64,000 nt of DNA from an uncultured Lachnospiraceae bacterium (GCA_910586715.1 CAJUJG010000012.1:12612-76611); one strand, 5' to 3'. Shown: positions 27,521 to 38,515, numbered from the stretch's first letter. The notes: generated from the sequence alone by a model not told the origin. Numbers and translations are program-made.

Positions 27521-30439
27521 ATGAAGAAAATACAAAAAAAGGCCGCAGTCATGGCGGTGAGACTTCTTGTGTTTCTGCTTGTGGCGGCGCATTTAGCGTC
27601 TGCAGGAAGTATCCGCGCAGTTCAGGGTGCGGGAAAGCGGACGGTCCGAATTGGATTCTTCCCGATGGAGGGCTACCATGAAACCCGGGCGGACGGCAGC
27701 CGCACAGGTATGGACGTAGAATACCTTGAGGCGCTGAGCGACTATGTCAACTGGAATATTGAATATGTGGAATGCGACAGTTGGGACGACGCCCTGACAA
27801 TGCTTTTAAACCGTGAAATCGATTTAGTAGGCTCTGCACAGTATTCCGCAAAGCGGGCACAGCTGTACCGGTATGCCGATTTGGCAAGCGGATATACCTT
27901 TGGCGTGATTGCGGTAAACAGTGACAGTGAATTTGCCTACGAAGACTTTGACGCAATGAGCGATGCCTCCTTCGGAATTGTGGGCACTTACATACGAAAG
28001 GATGAGTTTTATGAATATATGACGGACCACGGCGTTCCGCATCCCAGGGTAAGGTCCTATAAAAATACAGCTGCCCTGCACGCCGCGTTGGATGCAGGGG
28101 AAATCGACGCCCTTGTGCATTCTCTGACAGAGGTCCGGGAAGGACAGCGTGTGGTCGGCAGATTTGCGCCGATGCCTTTTTATTATATTACATATCAAGG
28201 CAATAATGACTTGGTACGGGAACTGAATCAGGGAATTGCCGATCTGAAAATGAACCGGCCCTGGCTGGAAAACGAGTTGATGGTAAAATATTATGACAGC
28301 CGTTTGGATCAGACTATTCTGCTGACCAACAACGAGAAGCAGTATATTGCGGAAAAAGGAACTTTGACCGTGGGATACCTCGACGGTTATTATCCGTTCT
28401 CCTACGAAAACGATGGAGTTTATACAGGACTTTCCCGTCAGGTATTGGAGGAAGTTTCCGTGAGCACGGGTATCCTCTTTGATTATGTAAAACTGGAAAG
28501 TATGGAAGAGGCAAAGAGGGCTTTAAATAACGGCAGTATTGATTTGATGAACTACTGCGGGGAGACTGCGCAGAGTATGCAGTCAGAAGGGCTTGCGGTC
28601 ACAAAAGTATATGCCCAGATACCGCAGGTCATTATTATGAGCCGAAGTGACAAATCCGACTCCATTGACACCCTTGCAGTGGAATCAGGCAACGCCTCCG
28701 GAACTGCCGTGCAGAACTTTGTTGATGAAAATACGCGTCTTCTTCCCTATACCACACAGCTTGAGACCCTGAACGCGGTGATGGACGGCGAGGCGGACGC
28801 TGCCATATGCGACGGGTATTTGGCAGAGTATCTGCTCGGTTCGCAGTTTCGTTTTAACAGAATGGAAATCCAAAGTGTGCTCAGTGATGTCCACAACATC
28901 TATATGGTTGTGGCAGATGACGAAGATTCGCCGCTTCTTGGTATTTTAAATAAAGAACTGCTCGAGGTCAGCGACAAAATGGTCAATGACTATATGCTTC
29001 GGGACAATTTCTATTCCAAGATGAGTATGGCAAACTTTATCAGCGATCACAGCATTTCGATTATTGCTGTTCTGTCATGCTGTGCGGCGGCAGTTATTTT
29101 GGTACTGTTCTTTTTACTGCGGAACAGCTTACGTGTTCAGAAGCTGATGTACAAGGATACAGAATTTCGTATTTGGAACCTGCATTATCTGCGGTACCGG
29201 GCGGCAAAAAAACTGGCGGCAGATAAAAACGGCAATTACGCCATCGCCTACACAGATATCGGTCAGTTTAAAAGCTACAACGCATTGTACGGCTGGAACG
29301 CGGGGCAGCGCATACTGGAGCTTGTGATTCAGACGCTTTCCGAGGAAGTGGACAATAAGCGGGAGCTTTATGCACGCAGCTACAGCAGTCATTTTGTGCT
29401 TTTTATGAAATATGAAACGATAGATGCGCTTCACACGCGTCTTATGGACATTGCGGATAAAATTTCTGCACGGATTTATGAAAAAATGGAAACGCATATG
29501 TCACTGACTATGGGCGTAGGCTGTCTTGAGAACGGTGACGATGATCTGCAGCGTGCCCTGTCCGAGGCGATACAGTTAGTGGACTCTTTAAAGGACAACT
29601 ATAACAACGCGGTTCAGATTTATGATGACAAGCTGCGGGCGCAGCTGCGCGAGACGCATGAGCGCGAGAAACTTTTGGAAGCGGCGGATATTGACAGAGA
29701 CTTTGTGGCTTACTATCAGGCAAAAGTGGATATCCGCAATGAGAAAATCGTTGGCGCAGAAGCGTTGGTTCGTTTCAAGGATCCTTCTGCAGACGGCGCT
29801 ATCCGCACACCGTGGTTCTTTGTTCCTTATTATGAGCGCACCGGAAGAATTAAGGAAATTGATTTCTTTGTAATGGAGTGTGTATGTATCATGCTGCGCA
29901 GACGGATTGATGCGGGTAAAAATGTTGTACCTGTTTCCTGCAATTTTTCCAGAATGCATTTCACGGACGATGATTTTCCAAAACGGTTTGAGTCTGTTAT
30001 TGACAGATACCAAATTCCTAAGGACCTGATTGAAGTGGAGATTACGGAGACGCTTGTAGTGGAGGATGTGCAGCAGCAAAAGGTCAAGGAAATCGTGGAC
30101 ATTCTGCGCAAGAAGGGCGTACATCTTTCCATAGACGATTTTGGGTCCGGATACTCTTCCCTGGGTGTGTTTGAGCAGATTCCGGCATCTGTAATAAAAT
30201 TGGACCGTTCGTTTTTGCTGAATAACGAAAACCGCACAAGACAAGTGCAGATTATGAAGAATATTGTCAATCTTGCACGGGATTTGAATGCGCAGGTCGT
30301 CTGCGAAGGTGTTGAGACAGAAAATGATACGGTGCTTATGATGGAGATTGGGGCTTATGTGGCACAAGGGTATCTCTATTGCAAACCGGTACCGGAGGAT
30401 GTGTTTGAGAAGATGCTGGAGAAAGAAATAATGGAATGA
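27521..30439 (+). CDS. Sensor with two solute-binding domains, degenerate GGDEF and EAL domain
   Basis: 972 aa. A signal/anchor helix is followed by two tandem periplasmic-binding-type domains (residues ~35-265, 'RTVRIGFFPMEGY', and ~275-500, 'KGTLTVGYLDGYYPF'). A transmembrane helix lies near residues 512-535. The GGDEF-like domain is degenerate: the active loop reads 'SYSSHFVLF' instead of GGDEF. The EAL domain looks catalytic: 'GAEALVRF', 'EVEITETLV', 'SIDDFGSGYSSLG', 'KLDRSFL' and 'VCEGVET'. It should be a cyclic-di-GMP phosphodiesterase controlled by amino acids or similar small ligands outside the cell. AGGAAGGG precedes the ATG at 27521. Confidence 0.92.
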   Translation: MKKIQKKAAVMAVRLLVFLLVAAHLASAGSIRAVQGAGKRTVRIGFFPMEGYHETRADGSRTGMDVEYLEALSDYVNWNIEYVECDSWDDALTMLLNREIDLVGSAQYSAKRAQLYRYADLASGYTFGVIAVNSDSEFAYEDFDAMSDASFGIVGTYIRKDEFYEYMTDHGVPHPRVRSYKNTAALHAALDAGEIDALVHSLTEVREGQRVVGRFAPMPFYYITYQGNNDLVRELNQGIADLKMNRPWLENELMVKYYDSRLDQTILLTNNEKQYIAEKGTLTVGYLDGYYPFSYENDGVYTGLSRQVLEEVSVSTGILFDYVKLESMEEAKRALNNGSIDLMNYCGETAQSMQSEGLAVTKVYAQIPQVIIMSRSDKSDSIDTLAVESGNASGTAVQNFVDENTRLLPYTTQLETLNAVMDGEADAAICDGYLAEYLLGSQFRFNRMEIQSVLSDVHNIYMVVADDEDSPLLGILNKELLEVSDKMVNDYMLRDNFYSKMSMANFISDHSISIIAVLSCCAAAVILVLFFLLRNSLRVQKLMYKDTEFRIWNLHYLRYRAAKKLAADKNGNYAIAYTDIGQFKSYNALYGWNAGQRILELVIQTLSEEVDNKRELYARSYSSHFVLFMKYETIDALHTRLMDIADKISARIYEKMETHMSLTMGVGCLENGDDDLQRALSEAIQLVDSLKDNYNNAVQIYDDKLRAQLRETHEREKLLEAADIDRDFVAYYQAKVDIRNEKIVGAEALVRFKDPSADGAIRTPWFFVPYYERTGRIKEIDFFVMECVCIMLRRRIDAGKNVVPVSCNFSRMHFTDDDFPKRFESVIDRYQIPKDLIEVEITETLVVEDVQQQKVKEIVDILRKKGVHLSIDDFGSGYSSLGVFEQIPASVIKLDRSFLLNNENRTRQVQIMKNIVNLARDLNAQVVCEGVETENDTVLMMEIGAYVAQGYLYCKPVPEDVFEKMLEKEIME

Positions 30440-30455
30440 TGTCTCCCTTTAAAAG

Positions 30456-30494
30456 ATAAGTCTGTCCTAACCGTACGTTAAGACAGACTTTTTT
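30456..30494. terminator. Terminator between convergent EAL and hydratase genes
   Basis: AAGTCTGTC (30458-30466) pairs with GACAGACTT (30482-30490) and is followed by TTTT on the plus strand. It lies in a convergent gap, and the A/T flanks may let it work in both directions. Confidence 0.8.
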
Positions 30495-30533
30495 CTGTTA
30501 TTCATATTCTATAAAATATATTTCACAACCAAA

Positions 30534-32825
30534 TTATCCAACCCTGTTATAATTAATCAGGCACCCTTTCAAAATAATCTGCCGCTCCTCGTCCGTCAGC
30601 TCGCCTAATGTCATCTCAAACTCTGTCTTTTTATCCTTCCCGACAACATACGCCTTAATCACATCCGCCTTCTCTTCAACAGCCTTGCGGATACCGGGAA
30701 TATAAATATAATCAAGATTTTGAAACGGCAGCTCGCCCTCTTTAATCAAAAACGGCAGCATACCCCAGTTAATCAGATTCGAACGGTATCTCTTCGTCGC
30801 ATACTCGTTTGCAATATTTGCCCAGCCGCCAAGCACCTTCTGACAGCTTGCCGCCTGCTCTCTCGCCGAACCGTCGCCCGGCTTGACCGCAAAAATCGTG
30901 CTGCCGATACCCGTATTGTAACGGTCCGCATCCGGCGTAATCGTCTTCATCACAGCCCAAGCCTCTTCCAGATCCGGAAGGGTCTGTACCGGACAGGACT
31001 GCTCTTCTCTTGCCTTCTCCGCCGCCTGAATTTCTTTCGCACGTCCCACATAAGCAGGGTCCTTTCTTGAAAGCGTAAACTCCGCAAGCCCCAACGGATT
31101 CGAACGGTAGGAAGAAGTCTCACCCGACGGAATTAACTCATCTGTAGTTGTGACCGGATCATGAATTTCCGAAACGACCTTTAACATCAGATTGTCCGTA
31201 AGCGCAACCATTGCAGGCCAGTCCTTAATGTTTGGTCCGAACTTAATCTCAACCGCTTCATCCGCCACGCCCTTTGAATCAAACACGCGGTTTTCGTAAA
31301 TCTTCTTGTCAAAGAAATATTTATACTTTGTGAAATCTCCGTCAAACTCCGTAGCAGGCGTAAGATACCCTTTATTTGCCGCAGTCGCCGCAATCGAGCG
31401 CGCATCCATCAGCGCAACCGACGCAATCTGCCCGCTCTGTAACTTAGAACCCTCGCGGTTCGGGAAGTTCCTCGTTGAATGACGAATTGAAAATGCGTTG
31501 TTTGCAGGCGTATCGCCCGCACCAAAGCACGGACCGCAGAATGCCGTCTTTAACACTGCACCCGTCTGCATTAACTTCGCCGCACAGCCGTTTTTCACCA
31601 GTTCCATGTAAACAGGCATTGACGCCGGATAAACGCTTAATGTGAACTCATCGGGACCAATGCTTGCATTGTCCAAAATGTCCGCCGCCGCGCAGATATT
31701 TTCAAATCCGCCGCCCGCACAGCCTGCAATAATTCCCTGCTCAACATAGAGCTTTCCGTTTCTGACCTTATCCTTGAGCTTAAAATCAACCGCCCCGTCA
31801 AGGCTGACAAGCGCCTTCTTCTCACACTCGTCAAGAATATCCATAAGATTGGCGTTCAGCTCCTCAATCGTGTATGTATTGCTCGGGTGGAACGGCATTG
31901 CAATCATCGGCTTTACTTTACTCAAATCAACCTTAATCACACCGTCATAGTAAGCTGTTTCTCCCGGATTAAGCTCGGCAAAATCTTCCGTTCTACCATG
32001 AATATCATAAAATTCCTTAATCTCGTCGTCCGTTCTCCAAATCGAAGAAAGACAAGTCGTTTCCGTTGTCATCACGTCAACGCCGATACGGAAATCCGCC
32101 GACAAAGACGAAACGCCGGGACCGACAAACTCCATTACCTTATTTTTCACATAACCATTCTTGAACACCGCGCCGATAATCGCAAGCGCCACGTCCTGCG
32201 GACCGACGCCCTTTGCAGGCGCGCCTTCCATATAAACGGCAACCACGCCGGGCATATTAATGTCATACGTTTGATTCAAAAGCTGTTTTACAAGCTCCGG
32301 GCCGCCCTCGCCCATCGCCATTGTTCCAAGCGCACCGTAACGCGTGTGGGAGTCGGAGCCAAGTATCATTCTGCCGCCGCCTGCAAGCATTTCTCGTGCA
32401 TACTGGTGAATGACTGCCTGATGAGGAGGAACATAAACACCGCCGTATTTCTTGGCGCATGTCAATCCAAACATGTGGTCGTCTTCGTTGATTGTACCGC
32501 CCACTGCACAGAGCGAGTTGTGGCAGTTTGTGAGCACGTACGGAACGGGGAATTTGGTCAGACCTGACGCACGCGCCGTCTGAATAATTCCTACGAACGT
32601 AATATCATGTGACGTCAGTTTGTCAAACTTGATTTTCAGCTTGTCCATATTATCTGACGTATTATGCTTTTCGAGAATACCGTAAGCAATCGTATTTTTC
32701 TTTGCCGCTGCCTTATCTACGTCTTTTCCGGTTTTTGCCTTCACTGCTGCCGCCGCGTCCGCGTTGTCGGCAATCAGCTCCGTTCCGTTTACGAGATAAG
32801 CGCCTGTTTCAAATAATTGTATCAT
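30534..32825 (-). CDS. Aconitase-family hydratase (YbhJ-like)
   Basis: 763 aa. The fold is aconitase/isopropylmalate isomerase-like: '[20 protein letters not shown]', '[10 protein letters not shown]' and 'CGPCFGAGD' supply the [4Fe-4S] cysteines, and '[17 protein letters not shown]' sits in the swivelling part. Overall sequence and length match the aconitase-like group that includes E. coli YbhJ, annotated simply as hydratase, rather than classical AcnA/AcnB or LeuC/HacA. A dehydration/rehydration of a hydroxy-polycarboxylate is expected; the exact substrate is unknown. It is transcribed alone from a promoter about 140 bases upstream. Confidence 0.85.
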   Translation of the reverse strand: MIQLFETGAYLVNGTELIADNADAAAAVKAKTGKDVDKAAAKKNTIAYGILEKHNTSDNMDKLKIKFDKLTSHDITFVGIIQTARASGLTKFPVPYVLTNCHNSLCAVGGTINEDDHMFGLTCAKKYGGVYVPPHQAVIHQYAREMLAGGGRMILGSDSHTRYGALGTMAMGEGGPELVKQLLNQTYDINMPGVVAVYMEGAPAKGVGPQDVALAIIGAVFKNGYVKNKVMEFVGPGVSSLSADFRIGVDVMTTETTCLSSIWRTDDEIKEFYDIHGRTEDFAELNPGETAYYDGVIKVDLSKVKPMIAMPFHPSNTYTIEELNANLMDILDECEKKALVSLDGAVDFKLKDKVRNGKLYVEQGIIAGCAGGGFENICAAADILDNASIGPDEFTLSVYPASMPVYMELVKNGCAAKLMQTGAVLKTAFCGPCFGAGDTPANNAFSIRHSTRNFPNREGSKLQSGQIASVALMDARSIAATAANKGYLTPATEFDGDFTKYKYFFDKKIYENRVFDSKGVADEAVEIKFGPNIKDWPAMVALTDNLMLKVVSEIHDPVTTTDELIPSGETSSYRSNPLGLAEFTLSRKDPAYVGRAKEIQAAEKAREEQSCPVQTLPDLEEAWAVMKTITPDADRYNTGIGSTIFAVKPGDGSAREQAASCQKVLGGWANIANEYATKRYRSNLINWGMLPFLIKEGELPFQNLDYIYIPGIRKAVEEKADVIKAYVVGKDKKTEFEMTLGELTDEERQIILKGCLINYNRVG

Positions 32826-32965
32826 TTATTGTTACACCTGACCTTTCTATAATTTTTAAATTTTGCCGGATTTGCTCTGCAAAGCAGTAAATTTTCTTGC
32901 AAGCCCGTACGCATTTTCAGAAAAAGGCGCAAGCCTTTTGTAGCGTGCGCCCTTGTACTATACTT

Positions 32966-32994
32966 ATGTTAATTCTTTATTGGGAATCTGTCAA
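32966..32994 (-). promoter_or_regulatory. Promoter and structured leader of the hydratase gene
   Basis: On the minus strand TTGACA (32994-32989) and TAACAT (32971-32966) are 17 bases apart. The leader to the ATG is about 130 bases and contains a hairpin AAAAGGC-4-GCCTTTT at 32923-32940 inside a longer GGCGCA/TGCGCC pairing. No known riboswitch was recognised in it. Confidence 0.5.
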
Positions 32995-33049
32995 TGATTT
33001 TTTGCGCTATGACTGATCTCTATAATCTTTAGCGATAAAAAACTGCCTC

Positions 33050-34456
33050 TCATTCATCAGATACATCTTCCAACTCAATCAACAGCGGTGCACCTGCTTC
33101 TGTCAACTCCTCTACGCCACGCAGAGTGCGGTTAATTGCCTTTGTACGTCTGCCGACAATTTCGGTAAGTGTTTTATCCGCAGTCTGAAGCTGTTTTTGG
33201 GCTTTTTCAAGCATGTCCCCAAACTTAACAAACTCCGATTTCACGGCTCGAAGAGTATCCCATACCTCCTGTGACCGCTGCTCAATTGCAAGTGTCTTAA
33301 AGCCCATTTGCAAAGATGCAAGAAACGCTGAAAGCGTAGTCGCACCAACTGCAGTAATTTTATACTTATCACGGAGTTCTTCGAACAACGCCACATTTTG
33401 AACCACTTCTGCATACAGCCCTTCCGTTGGGAGAAACATCAGCGCAAAGTCTGTTGTCTTAGGCGGAACTATATATTTGTCGTGAATATCTTTTGCAAAG
33501 GCTCGGACTTTAGTTGTAAGCGAGCGCCTCGCATCTTCAATGGATTGTTTATCCTCAGCGTCAAGCAGCCTGTTGTAATCTTCAATGGGAAACTTACTGT
33601 CAATTGGTAAAAGCAGTGGTGCATCACTGTTTCCAGGGAGCTTTATGGCAAACTCCACCCGTTTACCGTTTGCAATTTCCACGTTCATTTCATATTGACT
33701 CGGGGCAAGAATATCAGAAAGCAGCTTTTCAAGGCGAACCTCACCATATGTCCCCCGCTCTTTTACATTTGTAAGCGCATTTTTGAGCGATTTTGCATCA
33801 GCAGCAAGCGCTTTCATCTCGCCCAGTCCCTGACCTACGCTTTCAAGCTGTTTACTGACCAATTCAAAGGACTGCGAGAGACGCGTTTCGAGCGTTTTCT
33901 GCAGCTTCTCATCTACAACGCCCTGCATTTGCTCAAGACGCTTTTCATTACTTTCCTGTAATTCTTTCATTTTGTTTTCAAGCGTAGAATTAATTTTTTC
34001 GATATTCTCGGTATTGGCACGTTGAACGGAAGAGAGGCGGCCGTCGACCTGCTCACCGAATGTGTGAAGCTGATTGTTCTGCTCTTGGCGGCTCTTTTGC
34101 AGAGCAGTCGTTACGGTTCTTCCAATCTGCTCATTGCTTTCAACGCCTGCTTTTTGAATATCTGTCAATCTTGTTTCCATCTGTCGCTGAAATTCACCAA
34201 GCTGTCGATTGACCTCATCACGGTTCGTTGACAATGTGTCCTGAATACTTTTCTGAATAACACCGAAACGCTCAAACTGCTCTGTTGCACCATTTGCAAT
34301 TTGCTTTTGTACACCATCTTGCTGTTCCTCAGCGGTGCGTTTCAGTAAAGATATTACTTCGCCAATATCAGACTTCTTGTGTCCTATAATCTGCAATATA
34401 ATAACCACCAAAAGCAGAACAACCGTTATAACACTTAAAATCTCTGATAATTCCAT
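33050..34456 (-). CDS. rmuC: RmuC-family protein
   Basis: 468 aa. One N-terminal transmembrane helix (residues ~5-24) is followed by a long coiled coil rich in Gln/Glu/Arg (~40-215). The C-terminal RmuC domain (~230-430) includes 'RGTYGEVRLEKLLSDIL', 'PIDSKFPIEDYNRLL' and 'TTDFALMFLPTEGLYAEV'. RmuC proteins limit inversion-type recombination in E. coli and contain a predicted restriction-nuclease-like fold; the biochemical activity is not settled. It stands alone between the hydratase and the hybrid kinase. Confidence 0.92.
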   Translation of the reverse strand: MELSEILSVITVVLLLVVIILQIIGHKKSDIGEVISLLKRTAEEQQDGVQKQIANGATEQFERFGVIQKSIQDTLSTNRDEVNRQLGEFQRQMETRLTDIQKAGVESNEQIGRTVTTALQKSRQEQNNQLHTFGEQVDGRLSSVQRANTENIEKINSTLENKMKELQESNEKRLEQMQGVVDEKLQKTLETRLSQSFELVSKQLESVGQGLGEMKALAADAKSLKNALTNVKERGTYGEVRLEKLLSDILAPSQYEMNVEIANGKRVEFAIKLPGNSDAPLLLPIDSKFPIEDYNRLLDAEDKQSIEDARRSLTTKVRAFAKDIHDKYIVPPKTTDFALMFLPTEGLYAEVVQNVALFEELRDKYKITAVGATTLSAFLASLQMGFKTLAIEQRSQEVWDTLRAVKSEFVKFGDMLEKAQKQLQTADKTLTEIVGRRTKAINRTLRGVEELTEAGAPLLIELEDVSDE

Positions 34457-34782
34457 TTATCATTTCTCCTTATTCTATATTTTTCTATAATATGCTGCAA
34501 TTTTCTGACAACCTCAACAGCGGTAAATCCATCGCAGTTTTACCTCTACACGTCACGGTTCCCCACAGTAAAAATTGTCCGCCGCAAGGTCGCAATTGTC
34601 CCCGATATAAAGCCTGTCTGAAAGCTTACGGGCAAAGCGGCTGTGCCGTCGCATATTCCAGCAAATTCCCCGATAAATCCATGCGAGACGGCAGGAAAAA
34701 GCTCACATCTCCGCACACATCAATCGGCGGAAATTCCACAATACCCGTGTCAATAACAGCCCTTTTCACATCGGAAAGCCGC
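34457..34782. other. Intergenic stretch, no gene recognised
   Basis: These 326 bases separate rmuC from the hybrid kinase. Open frames on either strand are short and lack ribosome sites. A minus-strand 60-codon frame (34626-34808) overlaps the kinase end and matches nothing recognised. It may be degraded coding sequence. Confidence 0.4.
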
Positions 34783-37700
34783 TTAATGCAAATACTTATG
34801 CAGCACACTCATCAGCAGCGATATATCTAGCGGTTTTGCAATATGCGCATTCATGCCGCTCTTGAGCGCCGCCTCCTTATCATCCTCCATCGCATTTGCC
34901 GTCATCGCAATAATTGGCAACCTTTTTACATCATTGCGGTGCATCGCCCGGATTGCCTTTGTCGCCTCATATCCGTTCATAATAGGCATCTGTACGTCCA
35001 TCAGCACGGCACTATAGTAGCCCTTTTCGGAGCGTTCCATCATCGAAACCGCATCGGTCCCATCGGGTGCAGTTTCAATAACAAAACCTGCCTCCTCCAA
35101 AATAACCTGCGCGATTTCGCGGTTCAACTCGTTATCCTCTACCAAAAGAAGCCTCTTTCCGCCGTAATCCTCCTGCGTCCAAACAGCGCCCGCTTCCGCC
35201 AAATGATGATTGCCGATATTGTTCGCCTTCAGCAGCGCTGCTCTCAAATCCGACATAAACAGCGGTTTCGCGCAGAACGCGGTAACGCCCGCCTCCTTTG
35301 CCTCATCTTCAATATCCGTCCAGTCATACGCCGTAAGAATAATAATCGGCGCATCGTCTTTCGCCGTACTGCGGATTTTACGCGCAGTTTCAATTCCGCT
35401 CATTTCCGGCATCTGCCAGTCAATAATATATGTATGGTACGGATCGCCCTCCTCATACGCGGATTTCGCCCGATATGCCGCCTCTTTCCCCGACGTCGTC
35501 CACTCCGAGCGCATTCCGATGCTCTTTAACATCCTGCTCACGCTGTCGCAGACATTTAAGTCATCATCCACCACCAAGGAACGCAGCCCCTTAAGTTCTT
35601 TAAGATTTTCCGCAGTTTTTTCGATATTCTGAAGTTGGAGCGAAAGTTTTACCGTGAACGTACTCCCGTTTCCGGGCTGGCTTTCGACAGTGATTTCTCC
35701 TCCCATCAAATCAATAATGCTCTTCGTAATCGCCATGCCAAGTCCCGCGCCCTGTATGCCGCTTCTTGTCGCAGTTGTTTCCCGTTCAAACGGTTCGAAT
35801 ATATGTTCAACAAACTCATGCGACATGCCAATCCCATTGTCCTTGACCGTAAAAACGTAGTCGCCCCACCCTTGCTTATGCGTTGTGTGCTGCGCAATCC
35901 GGAAACTTATCGTCCCGCCTGCCGGTGTATATTTGACGGCATTGCCCATCAAGTTGATAAAAATCTGATTTAATTTCAACGGGTCCGCAATCACATCCTC
36001 ATTTTCAACATCAAACGTGTCAATAAACATCTCCAACTGCTTAGACTTTACCTGCGGCTGAATGATGTTTACCAGGTTGTGTATCAACTCGGAAATATTG
36101 CACTCCTGATTATGAATCTGCAGCTTTCCGCTCTCAATGCGGCTCATATCCAAAATATCATTAATCAGTCCCAGCAAATGATTGCTTGAGGAAAGAATTT
36201 TCTGCAAACATTCCCGCACCTGATCCGTCCGTTCCATATGGCTTGCCGCAATCGTGGCAAAACCGATAATCGCATTCATGGGCGTTCGAATATCGTGACT
36301 CATATTGGATAAAAACGTTGTCTTCGCCTGATTGGCATGCTGTGCCTGCATTAAAGCATCCTGCAGCGCCTGTGTCTGCTCCCGCTGTTTTCTGACCTGG
36401 TCCGTGACGTCACGCGATACCACCATCGCAATCAGGTCTCCGGTCTCATCATCGCGCGTCATCACAAAGGACTGACGCACACACATTGCTGACCCGTTAT
36501 TGGCGCCTGCCCAATAATCCACATCGACTTCCATATTCCCTTGTTCATACTGGGCTTTTAATATCTCCACATCAACGGTTGCGTCGTAATCGTCCCATGA
36601 TTCCGGCAAGACAAACTGCGCCCACCGTTCAAAACATTCGGAAACCTTACACGGTGCAGACAGTCCTGCATGTTCCAGCATAGAAACTTCTTTGCCGTTA
36701 TAAACGCGGATAACGTCCTGCTCAATCAGGTCTTTTGTCAGATTACACTCAAACGCACTGAACGAATTGGACATAATGGCAATTTTATACTGGCGTTCCT
36801 TGCGGTTTAATACAGCGCGCTCGCGCTGCTCCCGCTGTTCTTTCTGTTTTAACTCCGTTACATTCTGACGGACATATAAAACCCTGACAGGCTCCCCGTC
36901 CCTCCGGTCAAGACAGATTGCAACCAAATGTTCCCACTCTTCTTTTCCCTGACGGGATACATGGCATTCATGAACGATGGAATCCTTCGTGCCAAGCTCT
37001 TTCTTTATTATATCAATTTGCCCGAAATGGAGAAATGCCTCTCTTTCCTCGTCTCCAATAATATCTTCGGCATGATATGCAATCGCTTCGCTGTATATTC
37101 CCTCCATCGGGATACTGATGTTCAAGGGTCCGATTCCCGCTAAATAAGCATATCGGTCTTTATCCAAATCCGCTATAAAATAACGCGACGCAAAAAGGAT
37201 ATTCATACCGCGCAGCACATCATTTATCGTTTTATTCTCCGTTTCCAATTCCACGCGTCGTTTCCTTGCATGAATAACCAAAGCGGCAACATAAAACAAA
37301 AACAGGATAAGCAGGCAGATTTCCAGTCCAACACCCGCAATATTCGCCCTGTCTACCATTGACTGTGTGACATTTTTAGGGAATGCCTGCACGAGAACAT
37401 AATCATATCCAGGCAGATGCATCACACAGAGATTATCTGTTTTACAGCCCTTACTGCACAAAAGCGCTGCATTACTGCCATCCGTAAACGCTGTTTGCGC
37501 CTTTTGCGCAGTTTTGCCGTCTATGACACCTGCCTGCATCAAAGAGTCAAACAAATTATCCCCGTATGCTCCGTTTCCAGAATTTGCGATTATCATTCCC
37601 TCACGCGTGCAGAGGAACACATCGGCAGGCACGCCGAAATAACTGGCGGAAATCATATCCTGCAGATAATTTTCAGCAAAATACAACCCCAAAAACATTC

Positions 37701-38217
37701 CGGCAATTTCCTCGCCCTCGTATACAGGCGCATAAAAGACCATCATCGGTTTCCCTGTATGCCTGGATTCTTCCACAACCTCCAAACCGCTCTCGCCCCG
37801 CATTCCACGTATAAAATAATCCCGGTCCGAGCTGTCGTTCGTCTCCCCGTCAGAGGCAAGATTGACACCGTTTTTATCCGTAAAACGAAACGCATCAAAG
37901 GTCGTATTGTCCTCAAGCTGCTTTAATACCTGCGAATTGATTTTCGAACCGTTTCCGCCTGTACTCACCAAAAAAGCATTATTCTGAATGCGCTGAAGCG
38001 CGTTGTCAAATTCACTCTCAATACGCCCGACGGTCTGCCTTGCGGAATCCTCCGCATAAACTCTGTTCTGTTCCTGAATTCGCACTCTATTTATCATAGT
38101 ATAGATGTGGAATAAAACAAGTACAACAATCAGGAAAAAAGTTGCATAAACAATCGGCTGCCATGTTTTCTTATGCTGTTTCATCAAATTCGGCGCAATT
38201 GGCTTAGAACGCGCCAT
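34783..38217 (-). CDS. Hybrid sensor histidine kinase with two receiver domains
   Basis: 1144 aa. A first transmembrane helix (~residues 19-41) and a second (~292-315) enclose a Cache-type extracellular sensor. PAS-like regions follow (~330-610). The dimerisation box 'FLSNMSHDIRTPMNAIIGFA' puts the phosphoacceptor His near residue 639. The ATPase domain shows 'NLMGNAVKYTP' and 'VKDNGIGMS'. Two receivers end the protein, with Asp in 'YIIDWQMPEMSG' (~932) and 'VLMDVQMPIMNG' (~1072). There is no Hpt domain and no output domain, so phosphate must go to a partner encoded elsewhere. AGAGAGGGGG lies just before the ATG. Confidence 0.93.
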   Translation of the reverse strand: MARSKPIAPNLMKQHKKTWQPIVYATFFLIVVLVLFHIYTMINRVRIQEQNRVYAEDSARQTVGRIESEFDNALQRIQNNAFLVSTGGNGSKINSQVLKQLEDNTTFDAFRFTDKNGVNLASDGETNDSSDRDYFIRGMRGESGLEVVEESRHTGKPMMVFYAPVYEGEEIAGMFLGLYFAENYLQDMISASYFGVPADVFLCTREGMIIANSGNGAYGDNLFDSLMQAGVIDGKTAQKAQTAFTDGSNAALLCSKGCKTDNLCVMHLPGYDYVLVQAFPKNVTQSMVDRANIAGVGLEICLLILFLFYVAALVIHARKRRVELETENKTINDVLRGMNILFASRYFIADLDKDRYAYLAGIGPLNISIPMEGIYSEAIAYHAEDIIGDEEREAFLHFGQIDIIKKELGTKDSIVHECHVSRQGKEEWEHLVAICLDRRDGEPVRVLYVRQNVTELKQKEQREQRERAVLNRKERQYKIAIMSNSFSAFECNLTKDLIEQDVIRVYNGKEVSMLEHAGLSAPCKVSECFERWAQFVLPESWDDYDATVDVEILKAQYEQGNMEVDVDYWAGANNGSAMCVRQSFVMTRDDETGDLIAMVVSRDVTDQVRKQREQTQALQDALMQAQHANQAKTTFLSNMSHDIRTPMNAIIGFATIAASHMERTDQVRECLQKILSSSNHLLGLINDILDMSRIESGKLQIHNQECNISELIHNLVNIIQPQVKSKQLEMFIDTFDVENEDVIADPLKLNQIFINLMGNAVKYTPAGGTISFRIAQHTTHKQGWGDYVFTVKDNGIGMSHEFVEHIFEPFERETTATRSGIQGAGLGMAITKSIIDLMGGEITVESQPGNGSTFTVKLSLQLQNIEKTAENLKELKGLRSLVVDDDLNVCDSVSRMLKSIGMRSEWTTSGKEAAYRAKSAYEEGDPYHTYIIDWQMPEMSGIETARKIRSTAKDDAPIIILTAYDWTDIEDEAKEAGVTAFCAKPLFMSDLRAALLKANNIGNHHLAEAGAVWTQEDYGGKRLLLVEDNELNREIAQVILEEAGFVIETAPDGTDAVSMMERSEKGYYSAVLMDVQMPIMNGYEATKAIRAMHRNDVKRLPIIAMTANAMEDDKEAALKSGMNAHIAKPLDISLLMSVLHKYLH

Positions 38218-38515
38218 GCCCCCTCTCTTTTCGAAAATAAGTACCTTACTATTATATTCATCGTCATCCCGTTACGGATTTGAATCACACACAATTTCAG
38301 GGAAATTATAGCATAAAATACATGTGGTTATCAAGAGTTACTCATTCTTCTCTGGAACATGGCATGGTATCGCAGTGACGGAAAAACGCAGCAATATATG
38401 ACGCAGGCTTTTTAGCGCATGTACAAACCAAAAGTCTCCTCTATTCGAAACACCTATGAAAAAGAAATGGACCGATTAACAGAATTGGTAGTGGAATGGG
38501 TGATATTTGCTGAAC
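38218..38515. other. Gap at the edge of the AT-rich agr segment
   Basis: The gap holds the hybrid-kinase promoter side and a short plus-strand frame starting ATG at 38418 ('MYKPKVSSIRNTYEKEMDRL...'), directly after a stop in a second frame ('MAWYRSDGKTQQ'). These look like the tail of a broken gene; no family is recognised. Confidence 0.3.

Noticed and set aside
31887..32567. 226-codon plus-strand frame inside the hydratase
   Set aside because: Antisense shadow of a conserved enzyme; no start signals.
32826..32965. Riboswitch before the hydratase gene
   Set aside because: There is a hairpin and a long leader, but none of the known riboswitch core motifs could be matched by eye.
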